Counted from the stretch's first letter, positions 23,812 to 33,574 are shown. The stretch is DNA of 64,000 nt from an uncultured Erythrobacter sp. (GCA_947503155.1 CANNCL010000001.1:558001-622000); one strand, 5' to 3'. Notes: generated by a model from the sequence alone, not told the origin. Numbers and translations are program-made.

Positions 23812-26718
23812 ATGTCTGACAGCAATCACAACGGCGCATCGCCCACAGAAACGGGCAAGCGCGACCTCAAAGATACGGTCTTCCTCCCGAAAACCGCATT
23901 CCCGATGAAAGCCGGCCTTCCTACGAAGGAACCGGGCATTGAGGCGCGCTGGCGCGAGATTGATCTGTATGGGCAATTGCGCAAGGAGCGCGCGGGGCGG
24001 GAGAAATTCATCCTGCATGATGGCCCTCCCTATGCCAATGGCGATATGCATATCGGCCATGCGCTGAACCATATCCTGAAAGACATGGTGTGCCGCACGC
24101 AGAACCTGATGGGCAAAGACGCGCCTTATGTGCCCGGCTGGGATTGCCACGGCCTTCCGATCGAATGGAAGGTTGAGGAGAAATACCGCAAGAAAAAGCT
24201 CAACAAAGACGAGGTTCCCGCAAAGGAATTCCGCGCCGAATGCCGCGCATACGCACAGCAATGGGTCGATACTCAGCGTGAACAGCTGAAACGCCTTGGC
24301 ATAATGGGTGACTGGGACAATCCGTATCTGACGATGGATTCTCAGGCAGAGGGCACGATTGTCGCCGAGCTGCTAAAATTCGCCGAGGCGGGGAACCTGT
24401 ATCGCGGATCAAAGCCGATCATGTGGTCGCCGGTGGAGAAGACTGCGCTGGCTGAGGCTGAGGTTGAGTATGAAGACCTGACGGACAGTCCGCAGATTGA
24501 TGTGGCGTTTGAGATTACTGAAAGCCCGATTGCGGAGCTGGTCGGCGCGCATGCGGTGATCTGGACGACGACGCCTTGGACGATCCCGGTCAATCAGGCT
24601 TTGGCTTATGGGGCCAGCACGGCCTACTACTTGATTGAGGCGAGCAACAACCAAAAGTATCTTGTGGCATTCGACCTTGTAGAGGACTTCCTCGAAAGAT
24701 CTGGGCTGAATTTCGGAGGCACGCCCGGCTTGAAGGGTGATGCTAGAAGCCTTCTCGAACACGGCGTATCGAAAACCATCAAAGGCTCAGACCTAGCGGG
24801 CACCATCGCCAAGCACCCAATGGCGGACCGCTTCCCCGGCGACGAGTTCTACACCAAGCCTCGCCCCTTCCTCGAAGGTGATTTCGTCACCACCGAGAGC
24901 GGCACCGGCCTAGTCCACATGTCGCCCGACCATGGCGAAGACGATTTCGACCTCTGCAAAGCGAACGGCATCAACCCAGTTTTCGCCGTTATGGATGATG
25001 GCCGTTACCGCGATGATTGGCCGTGGCTCGGCGCGGCTGACCTCGACGCGGATGGCAAAGAACGCCGCCGTGCGGTCATCAACAAACCCTTCAACGCGCC
25101 CGATGGGCCGATCTGCAACGACCTGCGCGAAGCGGGCGCGTTGCTCTCCGCCTCTGCCGATTACGCGCATTCCTACCCGCATTCATGGCGGAGCAAAGCG
25201 AAGGTCATCTATCGCTGCACACCGCAATGGTTCGTGCCGATGGATAAGGAATTGGACGGCGGCGGCACGCTGCGTTCGCGCGGCATGTCCGAAATCGACC
25301 GCGTCCAATTCGTGCCCGAAAAAGGCCAAAACCGCATCGGCTCTATGGTCGAAGGGCGTCCCGATTGGGTCCTCTCGCGCCAGCGCGCTTGGGGTGTGCC
25401 GATCACGCTCTTTCTGAAAAGCGGCACCAGCGAATATTTGAGCGATCCGGCTGTAAACGCCCGTGTCGTCGCCGCTGTCACCGCAGAGGGCGTCGATGCG
25501 TGGGAAGAGGCTCGCAAAGCCGAATTCCTCGGGTCGGATCACAATCCAGATGATTACGACATGGTCATGGACATCCTCGATGTCTGGTTCGATTCGGGCT
25601 GCACCCATGCATTCGTGCTGGAATCAGGCCGCTGGCCCGATCTGCAATGGCCCGCCAACCTTTATCTCGAAGGGTCCGATCAGCATCGCGGCTGGTTCCA
25701 ATCGTCCTTGTTGCAATCCTGCGCGACACGCGGCCGCGCGCCTTACGATCAAGTCCTCACCCACGGTTTCACGATGGATTCCAAGGGCAAGAAAATGTCG
25801 AAATCGCTCGGCAACACGGTCAGCCCCGTCAAAGTCATGGAGCAAACCGGCGCGGACATTATCCGCCTTTGGGCGCTCTCTGTCGATTTCACCGAAGATC
25901 ACCGGATCGGCGATGAAATCCTCAAAGGCGTCGGCGATCAATATCGCCGCCTGCGCAATACGTTCCGCTATTTGCTGGGCGCGCTCGATGGCTTTATCGG
26001 CGATGCGTCGGATGGCGGCGAGATTCCTGAGCTCGAAATCTATATCCTCTCGCTGCTGAGCGAGCTCGACGGAAAATTGCGCAAAGCCGCAGAAGAATAC
26101 GACTTCAACGCCTATACGCGGCTGCTGGTGGATTTCTGTAACGAAGATTTGAGCGCATTCTTCTTCGATATCCGCAAGGACACGCTGTATTGTGACGGTC
26201 CCGATTCGACCGCGCGCAACGCTTACCGGACCGTGCTGGATCATCTGTTCCACGCGCTGGTCCGCTATGCCGCACCGGTCTTGGTCTTTACGTCAGAGGA
26301 AGTGTGGCAAACCCGCTATCCCGAAGACGGCGAGCAAGGCGGGAGCGTTCACTTGCTCGAATGGCCGAACGTTCTGCCTTTGCCTGCAAACCGCGAAAAA
26401 TGGGATGCTTTGCGCGCCCTGCGTGAACGCGTGACCGAAGCAATCGAACCGCTGCGCCGCGAAAAAGTGATCCGTTCCAGCAATGAAGCGGTCGTCACGG
26501 TGCCCGCCAATGCGGTGCCAGAAGGCGTCAGCGACGCACAACTCGCCGAATTGTTCATCACTGGGACAGTGACACGCGCCGAAGGGGACGACGTGACTGT
26601 TGCGAAATCCACTGATGCGAAATGCGGGCGCTGCTGGCGCTTGCTGCCCGACGTGCCCGAAGACGGCGCGCTGTGCGGGCGCTGTGATAGCGTTGTCAGC
26701 GAATTGGACGCAGGTTGA
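23812..26718 (+). CDS. ileS: Isoleucyl-tRNA synthetase
   Basis: This class I synthetase has 968 residues. The HIGH motif is at residues 80-83 (MHIGHALNH), the KMSKS motif near 661-665, and the C-terminal zinc site CGRC with CGRC in the last 30 residues. The CP1 editing domain contains TTPWTIPVNQAL. ATG 23812 is used; the TTG upstream would add a poorly conserved leader. Codons between about 24440 and 24800 look different from the rest, with two AGA codons and frequent GAG and TTG. The stop overlaps the lspA ATG. Confidence 0.97.
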   Translation: MSDSNHNGASPTETGKRDLKDTVFLPKTAFPMKAGLPTKEPGIEARWREIDLYGQLRKERAGREKFILHDGPPYANGDMHIGHALNHILKDMVCRTQNLMGKDAPYVPGWDCHGLPIEWKVEEKYRKKKLNKDEVPAKEFRAECRAYAQQWVDTQREQLKRLGIMGDWDNPYLTMDSQAEGTIVAELLKFAEAGNLYRGSKPIMWSPVEKTALAEAEVEYEDLTDSPQIDVAFEITESPIAELVGAHAVIWTTTPWTIPVNQALAYGASTAYYLIEASNNQKYLVAFDLVEDFLERSGLNFGGTPGLKGDARSLLEHGVSKTIKGSDLAGTIAKHPMADRFPGDEFYTKPRPFLEGDFVTTESGTGLVHMSPDHGEDDFDLCKANGINPVFAVMDDGRYRDDWPWLGAADLDADGKERRRAVINKPFNAPDGPICNDLREAGALLSASADYAHSYPHSWRSKAKVIYRCTPQWFVPMDKELDGGGTLRSRGMSEIDRVQFVPEKGQNRIGSMVEGRPDWVLSRQRAWGVPITLFLKSGTSEYLSDPAVNARVVAAVTAEGVDAWEEARKAEFLGSDHNPDDYDMVMDILDVWFDSGCTHAFVLESGRWPDLQWPANLYLEGSDQHRGWFQSSLLQSCATRGRAPYDQVLTHGFTMDSKGKKMSKSLGNTVSPVKVMEQTGADIIRLWALSVDFTEDHRIGDEILKGVGDQYRRLRNTFRYLLGALDGFIGDASDGGEIPELEIYILSLLSELDGKLRKAAEEYDFNAYTRLLVDFCNEDLSAFFFDIRKDTLYCDGPDSTARNAYRTVLDHLFHALVRYAAPVLVFTSEEVWQTRYPEDGEQGGSVHLLEWPNVLPLPANREKWDALRALRERVTEAIEPLRREKVIRSSNEAVVTVPANAVPEGVSDAQLAELFITGTVTRAEGDDVTVAKSTDAKCGRCWRLLPDVPEDGALCGRCDSVVSELDAG

Positions 26719-27245
26719 TGGGCGGTTTCCTAACTCGCAACCGCGTGATCGGACTGAGTGTCGCCGTGTTCCTCGCGGTGATTGATCAGATCGTGAAATG
26801 GTATGTCGTTGGCCCGCTCGACCTGCGGACCGTCCGCAATATCGAATTGCTGCCGTTTTTCGACCTCACTTACACCGAAAATTACGGCATCTCGCTGGGT
26901 ATGCTTCAGGCAACCAATATGGAAATGCGCTGGCTGCTCGTGGGCCTCACCGCCCTCATCGCGCTGGTCGTGCTGGTGTGGATGATGCGGGAAAAGCTGC
27001 TGGGCGATATCCTTGGCTTGAGCATGATCTTAGGCGGAGCCATCGGAAATATCCGTGATCGCTACATGCTCGGCTATGTCGTCGATTATGCGGATTTGCA
27101 CATCGGGACGTTTCGCCCCTTCCTCGTTTTTAACATCGCCGATGCCGCTATCACCATCGGTGTCGTCATTATCCTTGCCCGAAGCCTGTTCGTGCGCGAA
27201 AAGGATGAAAATTCGGACGGAAAAACCGTCCCTGCGGAGAATTGA
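26718..27245 (+). CDS. lspA: Lipoprotein signal peptidase (signal peptidase II)
   Basis: This inner-membrane aspartyl protease of about 175 residues has four transmembrane segments. The catalytic regions are GGAIGNIRDRYMLGYVVDY and FNIADAAITIG, each with the conserved Asp. It matures prolipoproteins such as the DUF3035 protein encoded two bases downstream. The ATG start overlaps the ileS stop (TGATG), the classical ileS-lspA arrangement. Confidence 0.96.
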   Translation: MGGFLTRNRVIGLSVAVFLAVIDQIVKWYVVGPLDLRTVRNIELLPFFDLTYTENYGISLGMLQATNMEMRWLLVGLTALIALVVLVWMMREKLLGDILGLSMILGGAIGNIRDRYMLGYVVDYADLHIGTFRPFLVFNIADAAITIGVVIILARSLFVREKDENSDGKTVPAEN

Positions 27246-27247
27246 AT

Positions 27248-27658
27248 ATGCGTAACCTTAAAACCGCAATCCTGCTCGGCTCTGGCTGCGCGATGCTCGC
27301 CGCTTGCGGTGGCAGCGGTATTTTCAACCGCGATCGGCCCGATGAATTCGCGGTCCAGCGTCAGGCACCGCTTGTGGTTCCGCCTGATTTCTCGCTGACC
27401 CCGCCCGCGCCCGGCGCACCGCGCCCCTCAGAAGGCACCGCATCTGAACAGGCTCTCGAAGCGTTGTTTGGTGGCCCGGCCGCGCGCAGCGATATCGAAA
27501 CAAGCGCGCTCGACCGCGCCGGTAGCGCCGCTCCAGGCATCCGCTCGCAAGTCGGGGATCCGGCCACAAACATCGTCGCCAAAGGCAGCGTGACCCGCGA
27601 CATCATCGCCGCACCCGAAGGTGACGGCGCGGCGGCTCAGACGCTCATCCCCGGCTAA
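27248..27658 (+). CDS. DUF3035 lipoprotein (BamF-like)
   Basis: This small exported lipoprotein has the lipobox LAAC with the modified Cys at residue 20. The mature part contains RPDEFAVQRQAPLVVPPDFS, the hallmark of the DUF3035 family. In alphaproteobacteria a lipoprotein with this motif has been described as BamF, an accessory subunit of the outer-membrane beta-barrel assembly complex. I give that equivalence as probable, not certain. The rest is Pro/Ala/Gly-rich and probably disordered. It sits two bases after lspA, whose product would process it. Confidence 0.8.
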   Translation: MRNLKTAILLGSGCAMLAACGGSGIFNRDRPDEFAVQRQAPLVVPPDFSLTPPAPGAPRPSEGTASEQALEALFGGPAARSDIETSALDRAGSAAPGIRSQVGDPATNIVAKGSVTRDIIAAPEGDGAAAQTLIPG

Positions 27659-27661
27659 GGC

Positions 27662-28954
27662 CTAATCCTGCGCTTCGGGCTCTTCTTCGAGCTTGCGGAC
27701 CAAGATTTTGTCGATCCGGCGATTGTCCATTTGGGCAATTTCAAAACTCCACCCTTGATCGGTGTAGCTTTCGCCTTCCTGCGGCAATATTTTCATGACC
27801 GACAGCGCATAGCCCGCTGCTGTGCCGAACTCGCGGTCTTCGCTATAATCGAGGCCCAATCGGTCCGCGAGGCCGTCAGCCGATAGAGCGCCAGACACGA
27901 GCAACGAACCGTCTTCGCATTCGATGATCTGCGGCGCGTCGCCCTGATCCTTGTCGCTGGCAAAATTGCCGGCAATGGCTGTGAGCAAATCGACCGGGGT
28001 CACAATCCCTTCGAAATGGCCATATTCATCGTGCACCACCGCCATCGCGGTATCAGCGGATTGGAGCACACGCAGAGCGTCCATTGCGTCAAGCTGATCC
28101 GGGACCACCTGCGCCTTGTGCATCATAGCGCGGATTGAGACGGCATCACCCGCGACCAAATTGGCGAGCACTTCGCGCACTTTGATGATCCCAAGGATCG
28201 AATCGGGCGAACCATCCGCGACGGGCAAAAGCGAATGCGGGCTGTTTTCAATGGATTGTTTAATCTGAGCGAGATCAGCATCGACGTTGATCCAGTCAAG
28301 TTCCGTGCGCGGCGTCATCATCTCGCGCACTGGCCGTTCTGCCAAACGCACAACCCCGGTCAGGATCTGGTGCTGCTCCGCCTCAATCACTCCGGATTGC
28401 GTCGCATCGGCAAAGATCATCTGCAATTCTTCTGCCGTGACAGAGCTTTGCCCTTTTGACCGGATACCGAACAATCGGATGATGACCGCCGATGATGTAT
28501 CGAGCAACCACACAAGCGGCGCGCCGATCGTGGCCAAAAACGCCATGGGCTGCGACATCAGCACCGAAATCGGGACCGCAGCGCGCAACGCCAATTGTTT
28601 AGGGACAAGCTCGCCCACGACCACACTCAGATAAGTGGTCAGCGCGATCACCGCGACAAAGGCGACTTGGCGCGAATTTTCATCCGGAACGCCCAGCAAA
28701 GCGAGCCGCTCACCGACCGGACCTTCTAAGCTGGCGCCAGAATATGCACCCGTGATAATCGCGATCAATGTGATCCCGATTTGCACAGTAGAGAGGAATT
28801 TGCCCGGTTCTGCGGCCAGCGCCAAAGCGGTCTTCGCCCCTGCGGACCCCTCTTCGCTCTTCGCCTGCAAACGCGCGGTTTTAGCGGACACGATTGCGAG
28901 TTCCGACATCGCAAAGACGCCATTGAGCAAAATCAGCCCAGCGATAATTAACAT
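27662..28954 (-). CDS. CNNM/CorC-type membrane protein with CBS domains
   Basis: The N-terminal DUF21 domain has several membrane helices (MLIIAGLILLNGVFAMSELA; TVQIGITLIAIITGAYSGA; VAFVAVIALTTYLSVVVGEL). It is followed by a tandem CBS pair (MTPRTELDWINVDADL onwards) and a C-terminal CorC/HlyC domain ending in the acidic LVRKLEEEPEAQD. Such proteins are linked to Mg/Co efflux or stress tolerance and are often called hemolysin-like. ATG 28954 gives a start at the first membrane helix; ATG 29035 would add 27 residues and cannot be excluded. It is convergent with the DUF3035 gene. Confidence 0.9.
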   Translation of the reverse strand: MLIIAGLILLNGVFAMSELAIVSAKTARLQAKSEEGSAGAKTALALAAEPGKFLSTVQIGITLIAIITGAYSGASLEGPVGERLALLGVPDENSRQVAFVAVIALTTYLSVVVGELVPKQLALRAAVPISVLMSQPMAFLATIGAPLVWLLDTSSAVIIRLFGIRSKGQSSVTAEELQMIFADATQSGVIEAEQHQILTGVVRLAERPVREMMTPRTELDWINVDADLAQIKQSIENSPHSLLPVADGSPDSILGIIKVREVLANLVAGDAVSIRAMMHKAQVVPDQLDAMDALRVLQSADTAMAVVHDEYGHFEGIVTPVDLLTAIAGNFASDKDQGDAPQIIECEDGSLLVSGALSADGLADRLGLDYSEDREFGTAAGYALSVMKILPQEGESYTDQGWSFEIAQMDNRRIDKILVRKLEEEPEAQD

Positions 28955-29162
28955 GTCTGTCCAAGGAAACGGTGTCACGAGTGAACCGCTAGCACAATTG
29001 GAGCGGCTTGCCAGCCACCGCAAAAGAGCCTTCATCTCGGTTACACATTTTTACGGCTCATTCATCACGCCGCAAACGCCGCGCGCTCAATAGGTTTTTC
29101 GGAACATAAGGCGGCTGCGCCGCTTACTTTCATGTAAGCTTATTCCAATCGGAGGAAAAATA

Positions 29163-29858
29163 ATGACAACATCACGCATCCTGCTCTCGGCCACCGCCGC
29201 AATCGCCATGCTTGGAACAAGCGCCTGTGTCACCGACCCCAACACCGGTGAACGCAAAGTCTCTCGTACCGCTGTTGGTGCAGGGTTGGGCGGGACGCTC
29301 GGCTATCTGCTCGGCGGAATTGTGGGCGGTGATACGGCGCGCATTTTGGGCGCCGGTATTGGCGGCGCTGCGGGCGCTGTCGCCGGCAAACAGTTCGATG
29401 ATCAAATCCGCGAACTTGATGAAGAATTGGAAGGAAGCGGCGTCGACGTTGAGGAAATTGGCGATCAAGACGCGATCCTCGTGCGTCTGCCTGATGGTGT
29501 GACCTTTGCCCGCGGTTCGGCCAACATCAATCCTGGCTTTAGCGAATCGCTCAATTCGGTCGCGACCAGCCTGATCAATTATCCCAACAGCCTGATCGAT
29601 GTGTACGGCTTTACTGACACAACCGGTTCAGATGCGCTGAACCAGCGCCTCTCGGAACAGCGCGCGCAGGCCGTGGCCGATTATTTGGCAGCACGCGGCG
29701 TCGCCCGCAGCCGCCTTGAAACGCGCGGATATGGCGAAAGCTATGATTATCTGCGCGTGAAAACCGCTGATGGTGTGGACGAGCCGCTGAACCGCCGGGT
29801 TGAGATCAAAATCATTCCGATCAGCCAAGACGATGTGAACGCCGCGCGTTCGCAGTGA
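29163..29858 (+). CDS. OmpA-family outer-membrane lipoprotein with Gly-zipper
   Basis: The 231-residue protein has a signal peptide ending in GTSAC (Cys22, a non-canonical lipobox). A glycine-zipper membrane segment follows (GAGLGGTLGYLLGGIVGG through GIGGAAGAVAG, about residues 40-80). The C-terminal OmpA domain has DVYGFTDTTGSDALNQRLSE and LETRGYGESY, which bind peptidoglycan. GGAGG precedes the ATG. It would anchor the outer membrane to the cell wall. A strong terminator follows at 29879. Confidence 0.93.
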   Translation: MTTSRILLSATAAIAMLGTSACVTDPNTGERKVSRTAVGAGLGGTLGYLLGGIVGGDTARILGAGIGGAAGAVAGKQFDDQIRELDEELEGSGVDVEEIGDQDAILVRLPDGVTFARGSANINPGFSESLNSVATSLINYPNSLIDVYGFTDTTGSDALNQRLSEQRAQAVADYLAARGVARSRLETRGYGESYDYLRVKTADGVDEPLNRRVEIKIIPISQDDVNAARSQ

Positions 29859-29869
29859 TCAATGATCAA
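29856..29869 (+). repeat. Tandem TGATCAA duplicating the OmpA-like stop codon
   Basis: TGATCAA, beginning with the stop TGA (29856-29858), is repeated immediately at 29863-29869 and followed by TGATT. It is one of several 3'-end duplications in the window. Confidence 0.7.
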
Positions 29870-29878
29870 TGATTGTAG

Positions 29879-29909
29879 AAAGGCCGGCCTAATATGGGCC
29901 GGCCTTTTT
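29879..29909 (+). terminator. Rho-independent terminator of the OmpA-like gene
   Basis: AAAGGCCGGCC (29879-29889) can pair with GGCCGGCC (29897-29904) and the following T-run (29905-29909) around a seven-base loop. It is a textbook intrinsic terminator 20 bases after the stop codon. Since the neighbouring phosphatase gene ends at 29908 on the other strand, it probably works in both directions. Confidence 0.92.
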
Positions 29910-30684
29910 ATTTGAGCTGCTTGGCCCGCTCAGCGAGCCGCGCCACGGCCTCTGCATGGATATGCGGCGACGTTACCAGCACCCCAAAATCGCGCGGGTC
30001 GTGCTTGTTATAGCCCAGCGGCTTGCCAAAAGCGTCCGACACGCGCGCACCTGCTTCCCTCGCGATCAAAGTCGCCGCCGCGACATCCCATTCAAAGCCC
30101 CATCGCAAAGTCGCCAAGAGATCGGCGCGGTCATCACCCACCATCGCAATTCTAAGCGCGATTGAATTGGGCTTTTCGACCATCACAAGGTCCGAATCGG
30201 CGCTCGGCAATTGATCGGTGGGAACCCGCGAGCCCGAAAATTCGGTGCGCGCGCTTGCTTTGAGAGTGCGTTCATTCAGCACCGCCCCTTTGCCTGCGAC
30301 CGCAAACCATTCTTCGTCGCGCGCCGGAGCAGCCAGCATCCCGATCAGCGGCCGTCCACTGCTGACCAAAGCAACCGACACCGCCCATCCCGGACGCCCG
30401 CCCACAAAATCGCGAGTGCCATCTATCGGGTCCACGACCCAGATGAGGTCGCTCTTGGTTCGATTTTTATCATCGGCGGTTTCTTCGGATAACCATGCCG
30501 CCGACGGCAGCAATCGCCCCAATTCCCGGCGCAAAAATGCATCCACCGCGAGGTCAGATTCGCTCACCGGATTGCCGGGCGTCTTGTCCCAACTCTTCAG
30601 AGCATGGCCGTCCCCCGGCCAGCGCGAATGGGCGATACGGCCCGCTTCGCGCACTATTTCTTGAAACCGACCCTGATCTATCAT
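29908..30684 (-). CDS. Inositol-monophosphatase-family protein (CysQ-like)
   Basis: The Mg-dependent phosphatase of 258 residues has the metal motifs WLSEETADD, DPIDGTRDFVGG and WEWDVAA-type FEWDVAAATLIAREAG. The closest groups are CysQ (3'-phosphoadenosine 5'-phosphate phosphatase) and inositol monophosphatases. CysQ is a slight favourite because of the SEE-T and GGRPGWAVSV pattern, but the substrate cannot be fixed. AGGAAT lies upstream of the ATG. Its 3' end shares the terminator of the OmpA-like gene. Confidence 0.88.
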   Translation of the reverse strand: MIDQGRFQEIVREAGRIAHSRWPGDGHALKSWDKTPGNPVSESDLAVDAFLRRELGRLLPSAAWLSEETADDKNRTKSDLIWVVDPIDGTRDFVGGRPGWAVSVALVSSGRPLIGMLAAPARDEEWFAVAGKGAVLNERTLKASARTEFSGSRVPTDQLPSADSDLVMVEKPNSIALRIAMVGDDRADLLATLRWGFEWDVAAATLIAREAGARVSDAFGKPLGYNKHDPRDFGVLVTSPHIHAEAVARLAERAKQLK

Positions 30685-30845
30685 TTTTGACCATTCCTGC
30701 GATGCGCCCTCCTGAAGGGTGCTTACGCACTTTTCAAGGGGGCCAATCCGTGCTTAGGCGCTTTGCAAACAACCTCTCCCCATGCGCAACGGCTCTCGAT
30801 GACCAATGCGGGTGCGCGCGAACAGACTAAAGGGATCACTCTGCC

Positions 30846-32060
30846 ATGAACGTCCATGAATATCAGGCCAAGGAATTGCTCAAAGAACACGGGCTAGCAA
30901 TCCCAGCGGGTCACGCCGCCCTTACCGTCGAAGAGGCGGTTGCGGCAGCGAAGAAACTTCCTGGGCCGCTTTATGTGGTGAAAGCGCAAATACACGCGGG
31001 CGGACGCGGCAAAGGCAAATTCAAGGAATTGCCCGCAGACGCGAAAGGCGGCGTGCGCCTTGCCAAGAGCATCGACGATGTCGAATCGGATGCACGCGAC
31101 ATGCTCGGCAACACATTGGTGACGATCCAAACCGGTGACGAGGGCAAGCAGGTTAACCGCCTCTATGTGACCGACGGCGTTGATATCGAAAGCGAATATT
31201 ACCTGGCGATGCTGGTTGACCGCGCGTCAGGCCAAGTGGCGATGGTTGCCTCCACCGAAGGCGGCATGGACATTGAAGACGTGGCGCATAACACGCCCGA
31301 ACTCATCACCACGATCACGATCGACCCGGCGCAAGGCTTTATGCCGCATCATGGCCGCGCGGTTGCATTCGCGCTGAAATTGTCGGGCGCGTTGAACAAG
31401 AAATGCCAGAAACTGGCCGCGCAGCTTTATGCCGCCTTTATGTCGAGCGATTGCGAAATGCTCGAGATTAACCCGCTGGTTGAAACCAAGCCTGACGCGG
31501 ACGGCAATGCCGATCTGCTGGTGCTCGACACGAAGATGAGCTTCGACGGCAACGCACTCTATCGTCACCCAGCCATCGAGGCGATGCGTGACGAAACCGA
31601 AGAAGATCCTGCGGAAGTCGAAGCGTCTAATTATGACCTCGCTTACATTAAGCTCGACGGAAACATTGGCTGCATGGTCAATGGCGCCGGTCTGGCGATG
31701 GCGACGATGGATATCATCAAGCTGAACGGCGCATTTCCAGCCAACTTCCTCGATGTTGGCGGCGGCGCGACCACTGAAAAAGTGACCGCAGCGTTCAAAA
31801 TCATCCTGAAAGACCCCGCGGTCGAAGGCATTCTCGTCAATATCTTTGGCGGGATCATGAAATGCGACATTATCGCCGACGGTATCGTTCAGGCGGCAAA
31901 AGACGTGAACCTGTCCGTGCCGCTCGTCGTTCGCCTAGAAGGCACCAATGTGGCCGCGGGTAAGGAAATCCTTGCGAATTCCGGCCTGCCGATTGTTGCG
32001 GCGGATGATCTGGGTGATGCGGCGAAGAAGATCGTCGCTGAGGTTAAGCAGGCGGCGTAA
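30846..32060 (+). CDS. sucC: Succinyl-CoA synthetase beta subunit (ADP/GDP-forming)
   Basis: This TCA-cycle ATP-grasp subunit starts [35 protein letters not shown] is in the nucleotide-binding domain, and [35 protein letters not shown] and [15 protein letters not shown] are in the C-terminal CoA-ligase domain. The length of 404 aa is normal. In many alphaproteobacteria sucD follows directly. Here the downstream gene is an unrelated minus-strand gene, so the alpha subunit must be encoded elsewhere. Confidence 0.96.
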   Translation: MNVHEYQAKELLKEHGLAIPAGHAALTVEEAVAAAKKLPGPLYVVKAQIHAGGRGKGKFKELPADAKGGVRLAKSIDDVESDARDMLGNTLVTIQTGDEGKQVNRLYVTDGVDIESEYYLAMLVDRASGQVAMVASTEGGMDIEDVAHNTPELITTITIDPAQGFMPHHGRAVAFALKLSGALNKKCQKLAAQLYAAFMSSDCEMLEINPLVETKPDADGNADLLVLDTKMSFDGNALYRHPAIEAMRDETEEDPAEVEASNYDLAYIKLDGNIGCMVNGAGLAMATMDIIKLNGAFPANFLDVGGGATTEKVTAAFKIILKDPAVEGILVNIFGGIMKCDIIADGIVQAAKDVNLSVPLVVRLEGTNVAAGKEILANSGLPIVAADDLGDAAKKIVAEVKQAA

Positions 32061-32082
32061 GCCCCTCTGCTTCCCAGGCAAT

Positions 32083-32643
32083 CTACTCCATGCGGGTGAA
32101 CTGAAAACTCAGTTCCCCGCCTGATTGCATCCGCACCGCTGCGACAAGCCCTTCGCCGGGCTTGCTCGCATCGGCGCAGCGCAAGGTGAGCGCGTTGAAA
32201 TAAGCAGCACAAGGCTCAATCGCGACGAGGCGGAATGTGAGCATTCCGTCTTTCTCTTCCCATCCGGTTAGATCGGCGCCAAAATGCTTTAGGCGCAGGA
32301 CAAGCGTGCCGCCTTCTTCCATTAGATACATATGTTCGGTGAACATGATGACCGGAGCGCCATCCTCATCAGCAGTCTGCTGGACAAAGGTCCCGACCAT
32401 CGTGGGGCCGGTGGGGGGCAACCAGCTTTCCATCGCAGGAGCGCCGCCAATACCCTCGCCGCCCCATTGGCCGATCAGCCAATCCACCTGCGTCAGATCA
32501 GCGGGCGGCGATTCGTAACCCTCTTCGCCAATGCGCGTTTCCTGAGCAGATAGCGGCGCGGTCATTGCCAGAGCGGCCAGAGCGGCCAGAGCGGCAATCG
32601 CTTGCGTAAAGCCTGGTACAAAGCCCTGCATAATCCGTTTCAT
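32083..32643 (-). CDS. Secreted DUF6265-like protein
   Basis: The 186-residue protein has a signal peptide with a run of Ala-Ala-Leu units (the gene contains three tandem CCAGAGCGG copies on the plus strand at 32568-32594). The mature domain includes DWLIGQWGGEGIGG and ESWLPPTGPTMVGTFVQQ, which resembles DUF6265, a small lipocalin-like domain of unknown function. ATG 32643 (MKRIMQGF) is preferred; ATG 32658 adds five residues. It is convergent with sucC and divergent from etfB. Confidence 0.72.
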   Translation of the reverse strand: MKRIMQGFVPGFTQAIAALAALAALAMTAPLSAQETRIGEEGYESPPADLTQVDWLIGQWGGEGIGGAPAMESWLPPTGPTMVGTFVQQTADEDGAPVIMFTEHMYLMEEGGTLVLRLKHFGADLTGWEEKDGMLTFRLVAIEPCAAYFNALTLRCADASKPGEGLVAAVRMQSGGELSFQFTRME

Positions 32644-32766
32644 AATATCCCCCAGCATCCTACACTAAAGATGATGGACGACTGGCCACGATATTGGCAA
32701 GGCGGAACGTGAAATGCTGACCCAAAGAGCTGGGTGCATTGGACTATAGAGCCGGCCCCGCCCAAC

Positions 32767-32795
32767 TTGACGTTTACGTAAACGCAAGCTAGGTG
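32767..32795 (+). promoter_or_regulatory. Candidate etfBA promoter with overlapping palindrome
   Basis: TTGACG (32767-32772) is followed after 17 bases by TAGGTG (32790-32795). The perfect palindrome CGTTTACGTAAACG (32771-32784) overlaps the -35 box and most of the spacer, the usual position of a repressor operator. The palindrome resembles the motif I recall for the MerR-type LiuR regulator of branched-chain and acyl-CoA catabolism genes. That attribution is tentative. Confidence 0.5.
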
Positions 32796-32827
32796 AGGCC
32801 CAAGAAATACGACAGGAAGGACTATCC

Positions 32828-33574
32828 ATGAAAATCCTCGTGCCCGTAAAGCGAGTGATCGATTACAACGTCAAACCACGCGTAAAGGCCGATGGCTCAG
32901 GCGTGGATCTTGCCAATGTAAAAATGAGCATGAACCCGTTTGATGAAATCGCTGTCGAAGAAGCGATCCGCATCAAAGAAGCGGGCAATGCCGAAGAGAT
33001 CATCGCCGTTTCTGTAGGCCCTGCAAAGGCGCAGGAAACATTGCGTACCGCATTGGCGATGGGCGCTGACCGCGCGATTTTGGTTGAGACGGACGAAGAA
33101 GTTGAACCGCTCGCCGTTGCAAAGATCCTGAAAGCGATCGCTGACGAAGAACAGCCCGGTTTGGTGCTGCTGGGTAAGCAGTCGATTTCAGACGACAGCA
33201 ATCAAACCGGCCAAATGCTCGCCGCTCTGATGGGCCGCCCGCAAGGCACTTTCGCCAACACTGTCGAAGTCGATGGCGACAGCGTGACTGTGAAGCGCGA
33301 GATTGATGGCGGTCTTGAAACGGTCAAGCTCACAATGCCCGCAATCGTCACCACCGATTTGCGCCTGAATGAGCCGCGCTACGCTTCGCTGCCAAACATC
33401 ATGAAGGCGAAGAAGAAGCCGCTCGATGCCAAGACGCCTGCCGATTTTGGCGTCGACATCGCACCGCGCTTGACCACCACCAATGTCTCCGAACCTCCCG
33501 TCCGTCAGGCCGGTGAAAAGGTCGAAGACGTCGCCGCGCTGGTCGAAAAAATCAAAGCCCTCGGCATCGCGTAA
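32828..33574 (+). CDS. etfB: Electron transfer flavoprotein beta subunit
   Basis: ETF accepts electrons from acyl-CoA dehydrogenases and passes them to ETF-ubiquinone oxidoreductase. The 248-residue beta chain starts [20 protein letters not shown], carries the AMP-binding stretch [19 protein letters not shown] and ends in the helix that docks dehydrogenases ([20 protein letters not shown]). GGAAGGAC precedes the ATG. etfA follows after 33 bases. It would serve the dehydrogenases at 761 and 5012. Confidence 0.97.
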   Translation: MKILVPVKRVIDYNVKPRVKADGSGVDLANVKMSMNPFDEIAVEEAIRIKEAGNAEEIIAVSVGPAKAQETLRTALAMGADRAILVETDEEVEPLAVAKILKAIADEEQPGLVLLGKQSISDDSNQTGQMLAALMGRPQGTFANTVEVDGDSVTVKREIDGGLETVKLTMPAIVTTDLRLNEPRYASLPNIMKAKKKPLDAKTPADFGVDIAPRLTTTNVSEPPVRQAGEKVEDVAALVEKIKALGIA

